DNA of 24,578 nt from CAG-390 sp045531455 (GCA_045531455.1 JAZSEA010000030.1:1-24578); one strand, 5' to 3'; shown: positions 8,601 to 14,395, counted from the first letter of the stretch. Made by a program: numbers and translations. Notes: generated from the letters alone by a model not told the origin.

Positions 8601-9235
8601 TATACGTCCTTCTGTTCTTTTACAATGATATTTTCTTTTACGTTGTTGGAAACAACGATATACTCCAGATCAACTCCGTCAAGGATATCCTCGTAAATAA
8701 TGCGGGAGGAGAGCTTGTCGAGGGTCATCATCTTCTGGAGAGTGGTTGCGGTCTCGTCGAACTCGGTTTCGGTGTTGGTTGCTACACCGGTGGTTTTCTT
8801 GATTGCGCCATCAAGCGAAAGCGTGATCTTACGGTTGTTTTCGTGTAGGGTAAAAATGCTCTCGTTGCCCGTGATCTTTTTTGCAAATTTTATGCGGGCA
8901 TTGCTTGTCGAGTATTCACTACCCGATTCGGATAGTGTGTTATCGATGTCCTGCCACTCGCCGTTTTCATCGAGAGTGTGGACTGCTGTGTCGTACTGCG
9001 CAGCCATATACGTGCCGTCTTCCAGGCGGAAGTGCTTGACGTTTTCTTCTCTGCGACTTACATCTTCGAATATTTCACCGGTATGTTCCGAGGTTTCGGA
9101 AACTACTGACTCTGCTTCAGTAGCCTCAAACAGTGAGGCATACGCTGTCGCGGGGATGAGATAAAAAATCATCAACACCGAGAGAAAGATGGCTAACGTT
9201 TTTACTGAACATGTTTTGATTGTGCGTTTTGTCAT
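2672..9235 (-). CDS. WapA-like secreted RHS/YD-repeat toxin with nuclease-like tip
   Basis: This 2187-residue secreted protein starts at the ATG at 9235, with AAAGGAG 8 bases upstream. An in-frame ATG at 9253 overlaps that site and is rejected. Residues 1-34 form a signal peptide (KTLAIFLSVLMIFYLIPATAYAS). About 310-485 is a DNRLRE-type module (CVSQNYPTSVYG; VVDWYADS..NQGIAIMQE). About 905-1240 has two carbohydrate-binding-like jelly-roll segments, the first beginning NYLLNGSFE. YD repeats run from ~1265 to ~1990 (YEYDPTGRLV, YEYDDAGNIT). The RHS core is near 1990 and a glycine linker near 2060. The ~120-residue tip contains RFDVVE and, 13 residues later, WDFKTGNA; D...DxK fits a PD-(D/E)XK nuclease such as the Tox-REase families. 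By analogy with WapA it would be wall-displayed and deliver the tip to neighbouring cells. The core reads LEFYYL..AISRFINAD where G residues are expected. Confidence 0.92.
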   Translation of the reverse strand: MTKRTIKTCSVKTLAIFLSVLMIFYLIPATAYASLFEATEAESVVSETSEHTGEIFEDVSRREENVKHFRLEDGTYMAAQYDTAVHTLDENGEWQDIDNTLSESGSEYSTSNARIKFAKKITGNESIFTLHENNRKITLSLDGAIKKTTGVATNTETEFDETATTLQKMMTLDKLSSRIIYEDILDGVDLEYIVVSNNVKENIIVKEQKDVYSYSFTLKLNNLSASLSATGDVEISDPDNGEVLYIIPAPVVYDANMTYASETDAYYTLETIGQKEYRLTVTANASWMNASDRAFPVTIDPAIYHGGYGMQQMCDTCVSQNYPTSVYGSRTYLKVGYDSANANLKAYVAMRTLPTLPAGSMISEAKLNLTYNGTSEGISTANPLTLVAKKIIRSGYTSLWTESSTNYNTAMTYGKVLDYNKITSATSGNVAHWDITSAVVDWYADSTSNQGIAIMQEDMTDTAVHTVQFHSSDSTTIGTGYMPFFTISYVNTIGVESYYSYQSASAGLAGTGYVNTATGALAFIKPLLSTTDSLMPYTVSMTYNSDFAGKAYQYPNAQTAYSTSYMPYGFKLNINETIIEKRYTNSTAEQSTYYVWADSDGTEHCFFPVGNSTTVYQDEDGLQLTLTISSSTCTITDDSKTVKTFTKLSSMPSSDVYSAWYLTSIADKNNNKISFTFDTAHKPTGVTLTPNGSATISFFTFVYNNDGNIAMIRNDSSKEAIVFRYSSTYNGSIVTSATKYLREIVYAHGNSSVTATNWTNFYNSASNTTNITVDAKATYTYDSGGRLDIATDTLSGYRIDYTYSSGKVSIMQEYGSKTGSTYIAGQKIGLTYSNGYTEARISGTDDVYGNTDDIITRYVFDKNGRSVNIYSTDSSGTTVYGASAGEYQEAEKVKNNLKTSTAVGGSATNYLLNGSFETINSLTSAPYWTTTGSRVTYSITGDSFNSTYVSFVPIPNTSDQISQYTKLPKGTFTLSMSVSSIDCTDVQVFADVTSSTAGVSITEEIPINESYVSGIPYFFSMTFDNSVDNAVYSIAIRVEGGSFTDPNKIVSIDDVMLEKHVGNSSYSLVQMGSFDEFAVNSAGNLTATVGTYWQTPSGTATAYASGNTLFGNVGKVIGNINSENYIIQRVYTASDYTLSAYDNDAGNFDQPKTFTLSAFALGTTQVPNVNSKFRIRVNVYYYNGEGLTDTVETKDFYFVNDTHDWQFICGSLTTRAYSCIHYIDVICEYSYQPGGYALFDNIAVTESSDGNVIEYVYYDNSNATLEGLLRMQKSGYDAEYYEYNSDRLITRIANNRGELVDYTYHANGVDIKDETYYTFTYGDSGKSYPYLMDDPESAISKKAKTRTTYSYNSFGQITSTITSALLDNGVVDSGQKNVLSTISYLTTSGSKLFGAVIATTDNLGRVTRYLYNTSSTFNFGDLMAVVNATAGTGTCYTYDAIGNILTVTPCTYTSSTGTYTTVSGEENITYSYATTEDPRNLLQSVTTGSTTYTFTYDEFGNSDAISAGSRELASYEYYGNNGKLKSITYGNGFFVEYKYDELDNVSEVWYNGARAYEYTYTAYGQLYRFDNLIDGTSTIYEYDPTGRLVHFTEFDSSAMVTEFSSIIYYDNEGRIDYYDYIGAYTNSSGVNDWSTTYNINFLNDGRINELILTAAGDVTGETATAIVNFSYDKYNRLDGKTYSYSSASQTFLGFTEYTFTETTAATSSQVATYTSTVNGSNVTSTYTYDANGYITKIALSTGAEYRYVYDDLGQLKREDNTVTGKTYIYEYDDAGNITSKKTYTLTAAGVTPSGQPSTASYGYNDSWGDLLTSYNGVTISYDAIGNPLSYYNGSSYTFTWKNGRQLAAASVNGNTLSFNYNDEGIRTSKTVNGVVHTYHLSGSDIIAEEWGNNLIVYLYDSNGSPMGMQYRTSSMAKGLFYTFWFEKNLQGDIVEVYNSTGTKVISYTYDAWGNCTTTNHNISGTNSYATYNPFRYRGYYYDSELEFYYLNSRYYDSAISRFINADTLVSTGQGILGYNMFAYCNNEPVFHKDSQGTEPASAENKDDNDLIDELVGKPSGGGGGKGLSAKSIKSRLQKCAQKVNSTIKEKGPVAGTSKHSLFKDLARKLNIKNLKFEASYIKNGNSWRAANYGEPGSIRFDVVEVDASDKPIRAWDFKTGNAVLTPSRISHMQQASGLSDIPIEMIK
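3051..3771 (-). repeat. RHS core/linker duplication, copy A
   Basis: This is the partner of 1154-1877. It encodes the last YD repeats, the RHS core and the glycine linker of the large RHS protein. The unique nuclease tip follows directly on its 3' side. Confidence 0.85.
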
Positions 9236-9357
9236 GATTGAGGCTCCTTTCAATTATAAAAGTAGAAAATTAAATTGCACAAGTTATATTTCGAACAAAC
9301 AACATAGTGATTACATAATCATACACCTCCTTATGCATGATCTTTATGTTTAGATTA

Positions 9358-9386
9358 ATAATATCATATATAAAAATTGAAGTCAA
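9358..9386 (-). promoter_or_regulatory. Sigma-A promoter of the RHS gene
   Basis: On the minus strand TTGACT (9381-9386) and TATTAT (9358-9363) are separated by exactly 17 bases. This places transcription start about 115 bases before the RHS start codon. In the leader, AAGGAGG is followed by ATG ATT ATG TAA (a three-codon frame near 9314-9325), and then the true ribosome binding site and start. Confidence 0.75.
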
Positions 9387-9452
9387 TAATCCATTCCTAA
9401 CTGTCGTTTTTTGCGCCCTAATTGATATTACGACACAATTCTGTCAGTAACA

Positions 9453-9474
9453 TATAATCAAATCGCAGTATAAT
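9453..9474 (+). promoter_or_regulatory. int: Possible promoter(s) of the integrase gene
   Basis: Two perfect TATAAT hexamers lie at 9453-9458 and 9469-9474, 34-50 bases before the integrase start. No good -35 hexamer is visible at the right distance for either, so only the -10 elements are supported. Confidence 0.4.
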
Positions 9475-9507
9475 AAATAAAAACTAAGAATAATGAAAGG
9501 AGAATGA

Positions 9508-10446
9508 ATGTTATACAAAGATTGGCTATCCGAATGGCTGATACACTATGTACAGCCGCGTGTAAAGAAAAAAACACTTCAGCGCTATAACGAAATTATT
9601 CGCAATCATATTATTCCCTCGATCGGCGAGTATGAAATGAGGGATATCACCCCGCTTGTTGTTCAACGTTTTGTAACCGACCTTTTGCAGAGCGGGAACA
9701 TTAAGACCGGTAACGGTTTATCTGCCAACTCTGTAAATGCGATTATCACCGTTATTCAATCGTCATTTGAAGCAGCTTACAATCTGGAGTTGATCGAAAA
9801 ATATGAAATGAAAAAAATAAAGCGCCCCAAGGCGCAAGAAAAGCAGATTGAGTGTTTTTCTCCCGCAGAGCAAAAGAAAATAGAATCTGCTGTATTGAGT
9901 GATAAACGTGAAAAAATGTTCGGTATATTTCTTTGTCTTTACACCGGGTTACGTATTGGCGAGATTTTGGCGCTCGAATGGAGCGATATCGATCTCAAAA
10001 AAGCAGAATTGAATGTCAGCAAAACCTGCCACGATAGCAAGGATCGTTCCGGCAAGTACGAACGTTCCGTGAATGCGCCCAAAAGTCTCACCTCGTCGAG
10101 AATAATTCCGATTCCAAAACAAATAATCCCTCTTTTGCACGAGAGAAAAAAGAAAAGCCGCTCGCCTTTTGTTGTGGCAAGCGGACAGGATATAATATCT
10201 GTACGTTCATATCAGCGTAGCTTTGAATTGCTCCTCAAAAAGCTCGAGATCCCGCACAGAGGCTTTCATGCACTGAGACATACTTTCGCAACAAGGGCGA
10301 TAGAATGCGGAATGGACATCAAAACCTTGTCGGAAATTATGGGACACAAAAACCCAACGGTAACCTTAAACAGATATGCACATTCCTTAATGGATCATAA
10401 AAAGTCGATGATGAACCGCCTGGGGAGCATATGTTTCAAGCCTTAA
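9508..10446 (+). CDS. int: Tyrosine recombinase/integrase, short form
   Basis: This 312-residue site-specific recombinase has an N-terminal SAM-like core-binding domain (about 1-100: WLSEWLIHYV, YNEIIRNHIIPSIGE) and a C-terminal catalytic domain. The visible catalytic set is R149 (TGLRIGE), probably K192 (APKSLTSSR), H254 and R257 (HALRHTF), H280 (MGHKNP) and nucleophile Y290 (NRYAH). All are present, so it is probably active. It lacks the extra N-terminal arm-binding domain of the ~400-residue Tn916-type integrases. The start has AAAGGAG 5 bases upstream. It diverges from the RHS gene and is followed by the palindromes and the XRE regulator, as in small integrative elements. No excisionase or attachment site was found. 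Confidence 0.93.
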   Translation: MLYKDWLSEWLIHYVQPRVKKKTLQRYNEIIRNHIIPSIGEYEMRDITPLVVQRFVTDLLQSGNIKTGNGLSANSVNAIITVIQSSFEAAYNLELIEKYEMKKIKRPKAQEKQIECFSPAEQKKIESAVLSDKREKMFGIFLCLYTGLRIGEILALEWSDIDLKKAELNVSKTCHDSKDRSGKYERSVNAPKSLTSSRIIPIPKQIIPLLHERKKKSRSPFVVASGQDIISVRSYQRSFELLLKKLEIPHRGFHALRHTFATRAIECGMDIKTLSEIMGHKNPTVTLNRYAHSLMDHKKSMMNRLGSICFKP

Positions 10447-10450
10447 TTAC

Positions 10451-10477
10451 TGTCATCTAATAGTGTATTCGATGACA
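10451..10477. promoter_or_regulatory. Imperfect palindrome after the integrase (operator-like)
   Basis: Arms TGTCATCTAATA and TATTCGATGACA are separated by GTG and differ at one position from perfect symmetry. The core TCATCTA-TA with a 3-base centre is the same design as the palindrome at 10583-10619. Both may be bound by the same protein, probably the XRE regulator downstream. No T tract follows, so it is not a clear terminator. Confidence 0.5.
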
Positions 10478-10582
10478 ATTATCTATTTGATTATATCAAA
10501 ATTCTTGCTTTAAGTCAACTATATTGACAAAAAACCTCAAAATTTTTTCATACATATACATAATTGATGCACACAAGCCTTC

Positions 10583-10643
10583 AATATGTTCATCTATTAC
10601 ACTAATAGATGAACATATTTGTATAATAATGTTCGTCTATGAA
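10583..10643 (+). promoter_or_regulatory. Operator palindrome and promoter of the XRE gene
   Basis: A perfect 17-bp inverted repeat (10583-10599 and 10603-10619, centre CAC) ends 3 bases before TATAAT at 10622-10627. It therefore covers the -35 region. A further half-site, TGTTCGTCTATGA, lies at 10630-10642 just past the -10. Overlap of operator and promoter immediately upstream of a small HTH gene is the classic layout for autorepression, which is inferred here. Confidence 0.65.
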
Positions 10644-10658
10644 TAAGGGGATAATGTC

Positions 10659-11039
10659 ATGAAAAACAATTTGAAACATTACAGAATTGCTTCCGGATTA
10701 ACGCCTAAACAATTATCGGTATTGCTTTGTATGACTGTACATTCATATATTGGCATGGAACAAGAAAGACGAAGTATTCTTCCGGAGAACAGTGCTATGT
10801 TGGCAAGGATATATCGTATCCCGGAAACAGCGATTGTGGGAGATTGCGAAAACATTGATTACACAGAGATACTGCGATTATCTGCACTTGATGAAGAAGA
10901 GCGATTCGAGCATGCTTTCGTAAATTTAACCGGAGAAAAGCGACAAAAATTCTACCTAAGTCAAATCAGAAAGACACGCGATCTGATTATTGATCAGTTA
11001 ACTGATGATAAGAAATCGCAGATGACATCCTCAAGTTGA
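10659..11039 (+). CDS. XRE-family helix-turn-helix regulator
   Basis: A 126-residue protein. Residues ~3-55 form an XRE/Cro-type HTH: a first helix LKHYRIASGL, then TPKQLSVLLCMTVHSYIGMEQERR, which corresponds to helices 2-3 and the usual YxxxExGRR-like end. Cys replaces the more common small residue in the turn. The rest is a charged helical tail (LDEEERFEHAFVNL, EKRQKFYLSQIRKTRDLI) of unknown role, perhaps dimerisation. The ribosome binding site AGGGG lies 8 bases upstream. It is probably autoregulated through the palindromes at 10583-10643 and may control the neighbouring integrase. Its 3' end overlaps the convergent DUF6514-like gene by 46 bases. Confidence 0.8.
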   Translation: MKNNLKHYRIASGLTPKQLSVLLCMTVHSYIGMEQERRSILPENSAMLARIYRIPETAIVGDCENIDYTEILRLSALDEEERFEHAFVNLTGEKRQKFYLSQIRKTRDLIIDQLTDDKKSQMTSSS

Positions 11040-11242
11040 TCGGAATCAAGGCTTTCAAGGTTACAAAGATTAACCAAATCTTCAATCACCGCTCTTTCGG
11101 GGGAAAGATCATGATAGGATTCAAGGATTGCAACAATGCCATCCTGTTCCTCTGAAAATGCTATGCCATATCCGGTACGGGAAGCTTTAGTTTGGGAAAT
11201 ATCGTGGTAAGTGCATTCTGTAAGTAGATATTTTGTTTTCAT
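10994..11242 (-). CDS. DUF6514-like small protein
   Basis: An 82-residue acidic protein. The layout TGYGIAF, then a short strand, then HDLSPERAVIEDLVNLCN, then LDSDQLEDVICDFLSS, follows the DUF6514 family of Clostridia. That family has no known function; the assignment is from memory of its pattern. GAAAGGA lies 8 bases before the ATG. It has its own promoter at 11393-11421 and an unusually long, structured leader. It is convergent with, and overlaps by 46 bases, the XRE gene. The upstream 21-bp repeats suggest it belongs to the agr/LytTR regulon. Confidence 0.75.
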   Translation of the reverse strand: MKTKYLLTECTYHDISQTKASRTGYGIAFSEEQDGIVAILESYHDLSPERAVIEDLVNLCNLESLDSDQLEDVICDFLSSVN

Positions 11243-11282
11243 GTTATTGATCCTTTCGTAATCAAGAAAATATTATTATTCC

Positions 11283-11380
11283 AGCCACCAAACAATATTC
11301 TGCATCTCCCACGCCCGAAAACATCGGGCTTAACCATCAATGCATATCTTAATGCGAAGCATCTGAAACTGTATGTGGCT
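11283..11380 (-). ncRNA. Candidate structured 5' leader of the DUF6514-like gene
   Basis: About 98 bases between the promoter and the gene can fold into a closed multi-branch structure. A closing stem AGCCAC/GTGGCT (11375-11380 with 11283-11288) encloses a hairpin ATGC-TTC-GCAT (11352-11362) and a hairpin GCCCGA-loop-TCGGGC (11313-11329). I matched it to no known riboswitch class. Stems this short could arise by chance. Confidence 0.35.
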
Positions 11381-11392
11381 TTTAAAACAAAT

Positions 11393-11421
11393 AATATATT
11401 TTCTTTGAGTGGAAAAGTCAA
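11393..11421 (-). promoter_or_regulatory. Promoter of the DUF6514-like gene
   Basis: TTGACT (11416-11421) and TATATT (11393-11398) on the minus strand are separated by 17 bases. The start site would give a leader of roughly 140 bases. Confidence 0.65.
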
Positions 11422-11430
11422 TATTATTGG

Positions 11431-11477
11431 ACTAATCGAACGATATATTCACCTGTTCGTAAACTATATGCCCCTCA
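11431..11477 (-). promoter_or_regulatory. Three-repeat LytTR-type site upstream of the DUF6514-like gene
   Basis: AGG (11475), AGG (11454) and AGT (11433) recur at exactly 21-bp steps on the minus strand. The last lies 12 bases before the -35, the same distance as at the agrB and cassette promoters. The middle repeat, TTTACGAACAGG, nearly equals the agrB box half TTAACGAACAGG. Confidence 0.5.
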
Positions 11478-11495
11478 CCTGTAATGATGAGGGGC
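11470..11495. terminator. Hairpin after agrD, probable weak terminator
   Basis: An 8-bp perfect stem, GCCCCTCA/TGAGGGGC (11470-11477 with 11488-11495), lies just past the agrD stop. The U-rich side (CTTATGTTTTT) is on the plus strand, so its strength for the minus-strand agr transcript is doubtful. One arm is also part of the 21-bp repeat site. Confidence 0.4.
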
Positions 11496-11503
11496 TTATG
11501 TTT

Positions 11504-11644
11504 TTACTTGCGATATTTGTCAAGCGAGGTGGAAACCTCGGGCTGGTGATAAATAATAATGCAGGCGGAGTTAAGGGATGCGATGCCTGCAACCATAGCG
11601 AGCGCAGGGATGAAAGCGGTAAGCTTTGCAAGGAGTTTTTTCAT
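11504..11644 (-). CDS. agrD: AgrD-like cyclic lactone autoinducer precursor
   Basis: A 46-residue peptide that gene finders often miss. It has a basic amphipathic leader (MKKLLAKLTAFIPALAMVAG), then SACIIIY, then the conserved acidic tail HQPEVSTSLDK, as in Clostridia AgrD peptides (C-x4, then QPEVP-like). The processed signal is probably a thiolactone ring from the Cys to the residue four further on (CIIIY), with a short N-terminal tail. Its ATG overlaps the agrB stop as ATGA, a translational-coupling signature, with AAAGGA about 10 bases upstream. An in-frame ATG at 11653 would add three residues but touches that site. AgrB should cut the tail and close the ring. Confidence 0.9.
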   Translation of the reverse strand: MKKLLAKLTAFIPALAMVAGIASLNSACIIIYHQPEVSTSLDKYRK

Positions 11645-12258
11645 TTCAGACATTTCCTTTCTTTGTAACGTATTATTTTTGCACTCAACAACGAAACCGT
11701 TGCGGAGAGTGTTCCGAATGAATAAGAGAATATAAACGAGTCGACATTAAAGGGGATAGTTCCAAAGCAATGTCCTAGGTAATATAACAAAGTAACGATA
11801 GTAAGTATAAACGAATATATTAAGCTGTATTTTCGAAAACGTGCAAATTCGGTTTTAATAAACGGCTTGTTTTTATGATCCACTGGTGCAAAGAGTAGTA
11901 AAGAAAAAATTGCAACGATAAGAATACTGTAAGAACAATAATGAAATACATTCATAGGAATAAACTTTATCGAAACAATAAAAAGTATATGATTAAACAT
12001 CGAAAGACAATGACAAGAAAAATAGCTGTCAGAATGATGCCCACCGGCAATTCTCCTGATCAAGAACAAGCCAAGCCAGAAAAAGAAAGAGTCTAACACA
12101 GTCTTGGTAACAACCGCGGTTGCAATAAATATTAAAAAATATGTCAGGTTGGCAATAATCATTTCAAAGCCGTATGTACATATTTCTCTTTTTTCCTCAT
12201 CAAGAATGTTTCTTCTGATAAAGGACTCTGTTAAGCCAATGGCAATTTTTTTATACAA
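11641..12258 (-). CDS. agrB: AgrB-type accessory gene regulator peptidase
   Basis: A 205-residue membrane endopeptidase that processes the AgrD peptide. Catalytic H75 and C82 lie in RRIAGGHHSDSYFSC, with the usual 7-residue spacing. The family signature FAPVDHKNKP is also present, and four to six hydrophobic segments follow the N-terminal YGFE region. The start is set at TTG 12258: GGAGG lies 5 bases before it and the product then has the normal AgrB length. A longer frame from another TTG (12315) would run over the promoter -35 itself. The gene has its own LytTR box and promoter, although it follows the kinase gene on the same strand. It overlaps agrD by 4 bases. Confidence 0.92.
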   Translation of the reverse strand: MYKKIAIGLTESFIRRNILDEEKREICTYGFEMIIANLTYFLIFIATAVVTKTVLDSFFFWLGLFLIRRIAGGHHSDSYFSCHCLSMFNHILFIVSIKFIPMNVFHYCSYSILIVAIFSLLLFAPVDHKNKPFIKTEFARFRKYSLIYSFILTIVTLLYYLGHCFGTIPFNVDSFIFSYSFGTLSATVSLLSAKIIRYKERKCLK

Positions 12259-12286
12259 AACAGCCTCCGATAAATAATATACATAA

Positions 12287-12315
12287 AATGTATCATTATT
12301 TTCGGAGGTTGTCAA
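12287..12315 (-). promoter_or_regulatory. agrB: agrBD promoter
   Basis: A perfect TTGACA (12310-12315), 17 bases and TACATT (12287-12292), with a TGn extension before the -10, lie on the minus strand about 30 bases before the TTG start. An inverted repeat ATACAT-TTT-ATGTAT overlaps the -10. Confidence 0.75.
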
Positions 12316-12320
12316 TATTT

Positions 12321-12350
12321 AATGCCTGTTCGTTAAAATAATCCGCCTAA
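12321..12350 (-). promoter_or_regulatory. LytTR-type direct-repeat box at agrBD
   Basis: On the minus strand this 30-bp element begins TTAGG and has a second AGG 21 bases after the first. It contains TTAACGA in the middle and ends 5 bases before the -35. It aligns without gaps to 14506-14535 and 20089-20118. It overlaps the stop codon of the kinase gene. LytTR regulators typically bind two repeats two helical turns apart, so it is probably the target of the regulator at 13648. Confidence 0.75.
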
Positions 12351-13651
12351 TCGTTGTAGTTTCTCAACATAATTCTTGTTTCAAAAATCAAATTTTCGCA
12401 AGTAAAAACTACGTCTCCTTCATATTTTTCAACTAACTGCTTTATGCTTGCAATACCAAATCCGTGTCTTCCTTTTTCTCTTTTGGTTGTATGCAAATTA
12501 TTAATATCAACATTGGCAACAACATTGTTTTTGATTATAATTACGATATTATCATTGTGTACTTTTATTTGAACCGTTACCTTTTTTTCTTGTGAATTTG
12601 TCAAACGCTGCGAAGCTTCGATTGCATTATCTAAAGCGTTTCCAACAATTATTGATAAATCAATATGTGAAATAACGATCTTCTGAAGTTCATGATATAT
12701 AAATTCAAGTTCAATTCCGGTTTCCGCTGCCTTAGCCGTTTTTTGCTTTATAAGCAGATGGATAACTCCTTGATTTTGAGCTAAATCAGATGATTCTTTG
12801 ATGGTAATTACTTGCTTATACAACGAGTTAAGTGCAGAACCATAATTACCGTTTTCTATTTCAGAAATAAGCCCCAAAGCAAAATTATTATGATCATGGC
12901 GCAATTGCATTATCTCGCGATTACTATCAATAAGTTGTTGATATTGAAGTTCCTGTTGGTTAATTATTTCTTTAGATGCTAGAAGTTGTGCATCTTTTTC
13001 AGCATCTTGATATAAATGATCAACGAAACTAAAGACTACCATATTCAAGAAGGTGAACACAGATGAGCATATTAGAGTTATCATAATAAATGAATCGTTT
13101 ACTGTGAGAAATGATTCCAAGTAAAAACTCATCAAAATAATAACTGAAAGAGATGAAAAAGGAATTAAACTAATAATCAGTGTTTCTCTTATTGATTTTT
13201 GACTGAATTTTGGATTAATTCGTGAACGTATTATGATGATAAGTAATATAGCAATAATTTTTGACAAAAATACGCCCATTATAAATAAAACACCTTCGCC
13301 GTTTTTCTGCCAACTAACCGAAAATAATAAGGATAAAGATAGCGAAACAAGCATTTCTGCAATAGATGGAATAGCAATCGACGATAAAGATAATAGGAAT
13401 CTATTATACCATTTACTTGAAAATATTAATGAAACAAAAAACGCAATTAAAACTATTATAGGAACTCGAAGCAGTCTGTTTTCTGCAAACATTAAGGTTA
13501 ACGTCATGGCTACCGATGCTAACACTACAACAATGAATCGATGTATGCTTGGAATACGATATGTACAGAATGATTTAAAGAAAAATACAAATACATAAAT
13601 CATCATTACAGCGTTAACTGTATTGAGAATAATATCAGTTAGTAGCTTCAT
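12347..13651 (-). CDS. agrC: AgrC-like sensor histidine kinase
   Basis: A 434-residue membrane kinase, presumed receptor for the AgrD-derived peptide. About six hydrophobic segments span residues ~5-215. A coiled linker leads to the phospho-accepting H252 in LRHDHNN, the AgrC-family H box. The ATPase domain follows with N338 and DNAIEA (N box, ~338-346) and GRHGFGIASI (G box, ~394-403). Its ATG overlaps the regulator's TGA by 4 bases, so the pair is translated together. It phosphorylates the regulator at 13648 by family analogy. Confidence 0.9.
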   Translation of the reverse strand: MKLLTDIILNTVNAVMMIYVFVFFFKSFCTYRIPSIHRFIVVVLASVAMTLTLMFAENRLLRVPIIVLIAFFVSLIFSSKWYNRFLLSLSSIAIPSIAEMLVSLSLSLLFSVSWQKNGEGVLFIMGVFLSKIIAILLIIIIRSRINPKFSQKSIRETLIISLIPFSSLSVIILMSFYLESFLTVNDSFIMITLICSSVFTFLNMVVFSFVDHLYQDAEKDAQLLASKEIINQQELQYQQLIDSNREIMQLRHDHNNFALGLISEIENGNYGSALNSLYKQVITIKESSDLAQNQGVIHLLIKQKTAKAAETGIELEFIYHELQKIVISHIDLSIIVGNALDNAIEASQRLTNSQEKKVTVQIKVHNDNIVIIIKNNVVANVDINNLHTTKREKGRHGFGIASIKQLVEKYEGDVVFTCENLIFETRIMLRNYND

Positions 13652-14349
13652 ATATACATCTCCACATATTTTGAATAAGCACAGAGGCTTTCTGTTCTTT
13701 TTCTTACACTTACCATAACATTAGCTCCGTTATTTAAAATAACAGAGTATTTATCAAATCTGCGAACCTTTTCAAAGTTTACTATATAACCTTGATGAAC
13801 TTGATAGAAGCCGTAGCCTTTTAAGGCTTCATAAACATCAGATAATCTTCCGGGAACTTCAATTTTGCCATTGCCTGTGTGGTAAATTATGTGTTTATTC
13901 GAATACTCTACATAATAAATATCAGAAATCAACATCGCATAAGGTTCGTTTTTATATGTAACAACATGTCGCTTTTGAGTAAGTGATACCTTCTTTTCGG
14001 CTCTGTTAAGTACATCATCTAATTTAATTTTGTCGCAAGGCTTCAGCAGATAATGAAATGCTTCGCATTCGTAAGCTTCTATTGCATATTGAGGATAGCT
14101 CGTCGAAAAAATTATAATTGTCTTTGGAGTTGCATTTTTAATCATTTTTCCGATTTCAATGCCATTTCTGTTCGGCATGTCTACATCAAGAAAAACAATA
14201 TCATATTTGTTTTTCAGATGAGATCTTATTAGTCGTTCACCGTTATCATAAATATCAATAGCATTTTTGTCATATCCTTCCTTAGTATGACAAAGAGATT
14301 TCAAGTATTCCGCATCGGTAATGGAATCGTCGCAAATTGCAATTCTCAT
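13648..14349 (-). CDS. agrA: AgrA-like LytTR response regulator
   Basis: A 233-residue regulator. The receiver domain (1-120) has acidic D7/D8, phosphorylated D55 in FLDVDMP, a T/S at FSTS and K in LLKPCDK. The DNA-binding LytTR domain occupies ~130-230 (IYYVEYSNKHIIYHT; FYQVHQGYIVNFEKV). GGGAGG lies 6 bases before the ATG. It is first in the minus-strand agr operon and divergent from cassette 1. Its likely targets are the 21-bp-phased boxes at 12321, 14506, 20089 and probably 11431. Domain identity is clear; the targets are inferred. Confidence 0.93.
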   Translation of the reverse strand: MRIAICDDSITDAEYLKSLCHTKEGYDKNAIDIYDNGERLIRSHLKNKYDIVFLDVDMPNRNGIEIGKMIKNATPKTIIIFSTSYPQYAIEAYECEAFHYLLKPCDKIKLDDVLNRAEKKVSLTQKRHVVTYKNEPYAMLISDIYYVEYSNKHIIYHTGNGKIEVPGRLSDVYEALKGYGFYQVHQGYIVNFEKVRRFDKYSVILNNGANVMVSVRKRTESLCAYSKYVEMYI

Positions 14350-14395
14350 TTTTTACCTCCCATTTTAATTGTTGCTTGGCAATATACGCAATATT

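Noticed and set aside
9236..9253. Upstream in-frame ATG for the RHS gene
   Set aside because: The codons between it and 9235 are themselves the AAAGGAG ribosome binding site, so the signal-peptide start at 9235 is used.
11283..11380. Known riboswitch class (c-di-GMP, THF, ZTP, TPP) in the DUF6514 leader
   Set aside because: None of the conserved core motifs of these classes could be found.
11239..11421. 60-codon minus-strand frame upstream of the DUF6514-like gene
   Set aside because: Its TTG start is the -35 hexamer of a well-spaced promoter, no ribosome binding site precedes it, and it covers the structured leader.
11375..11668. Plus-strand frame antisense to agrD
   Set aside because: The minus strand carries a clear AgrD peptide coupled to agrB; the opposite frame has no recognisable content.
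12259..12315. N-terminal extension of AgrB to a TTG at 12315
   Set aside because: That codon is part of the TTGACA -35 element. The TTG at 12258 has a GGAGG site and gives normal AgrB length.
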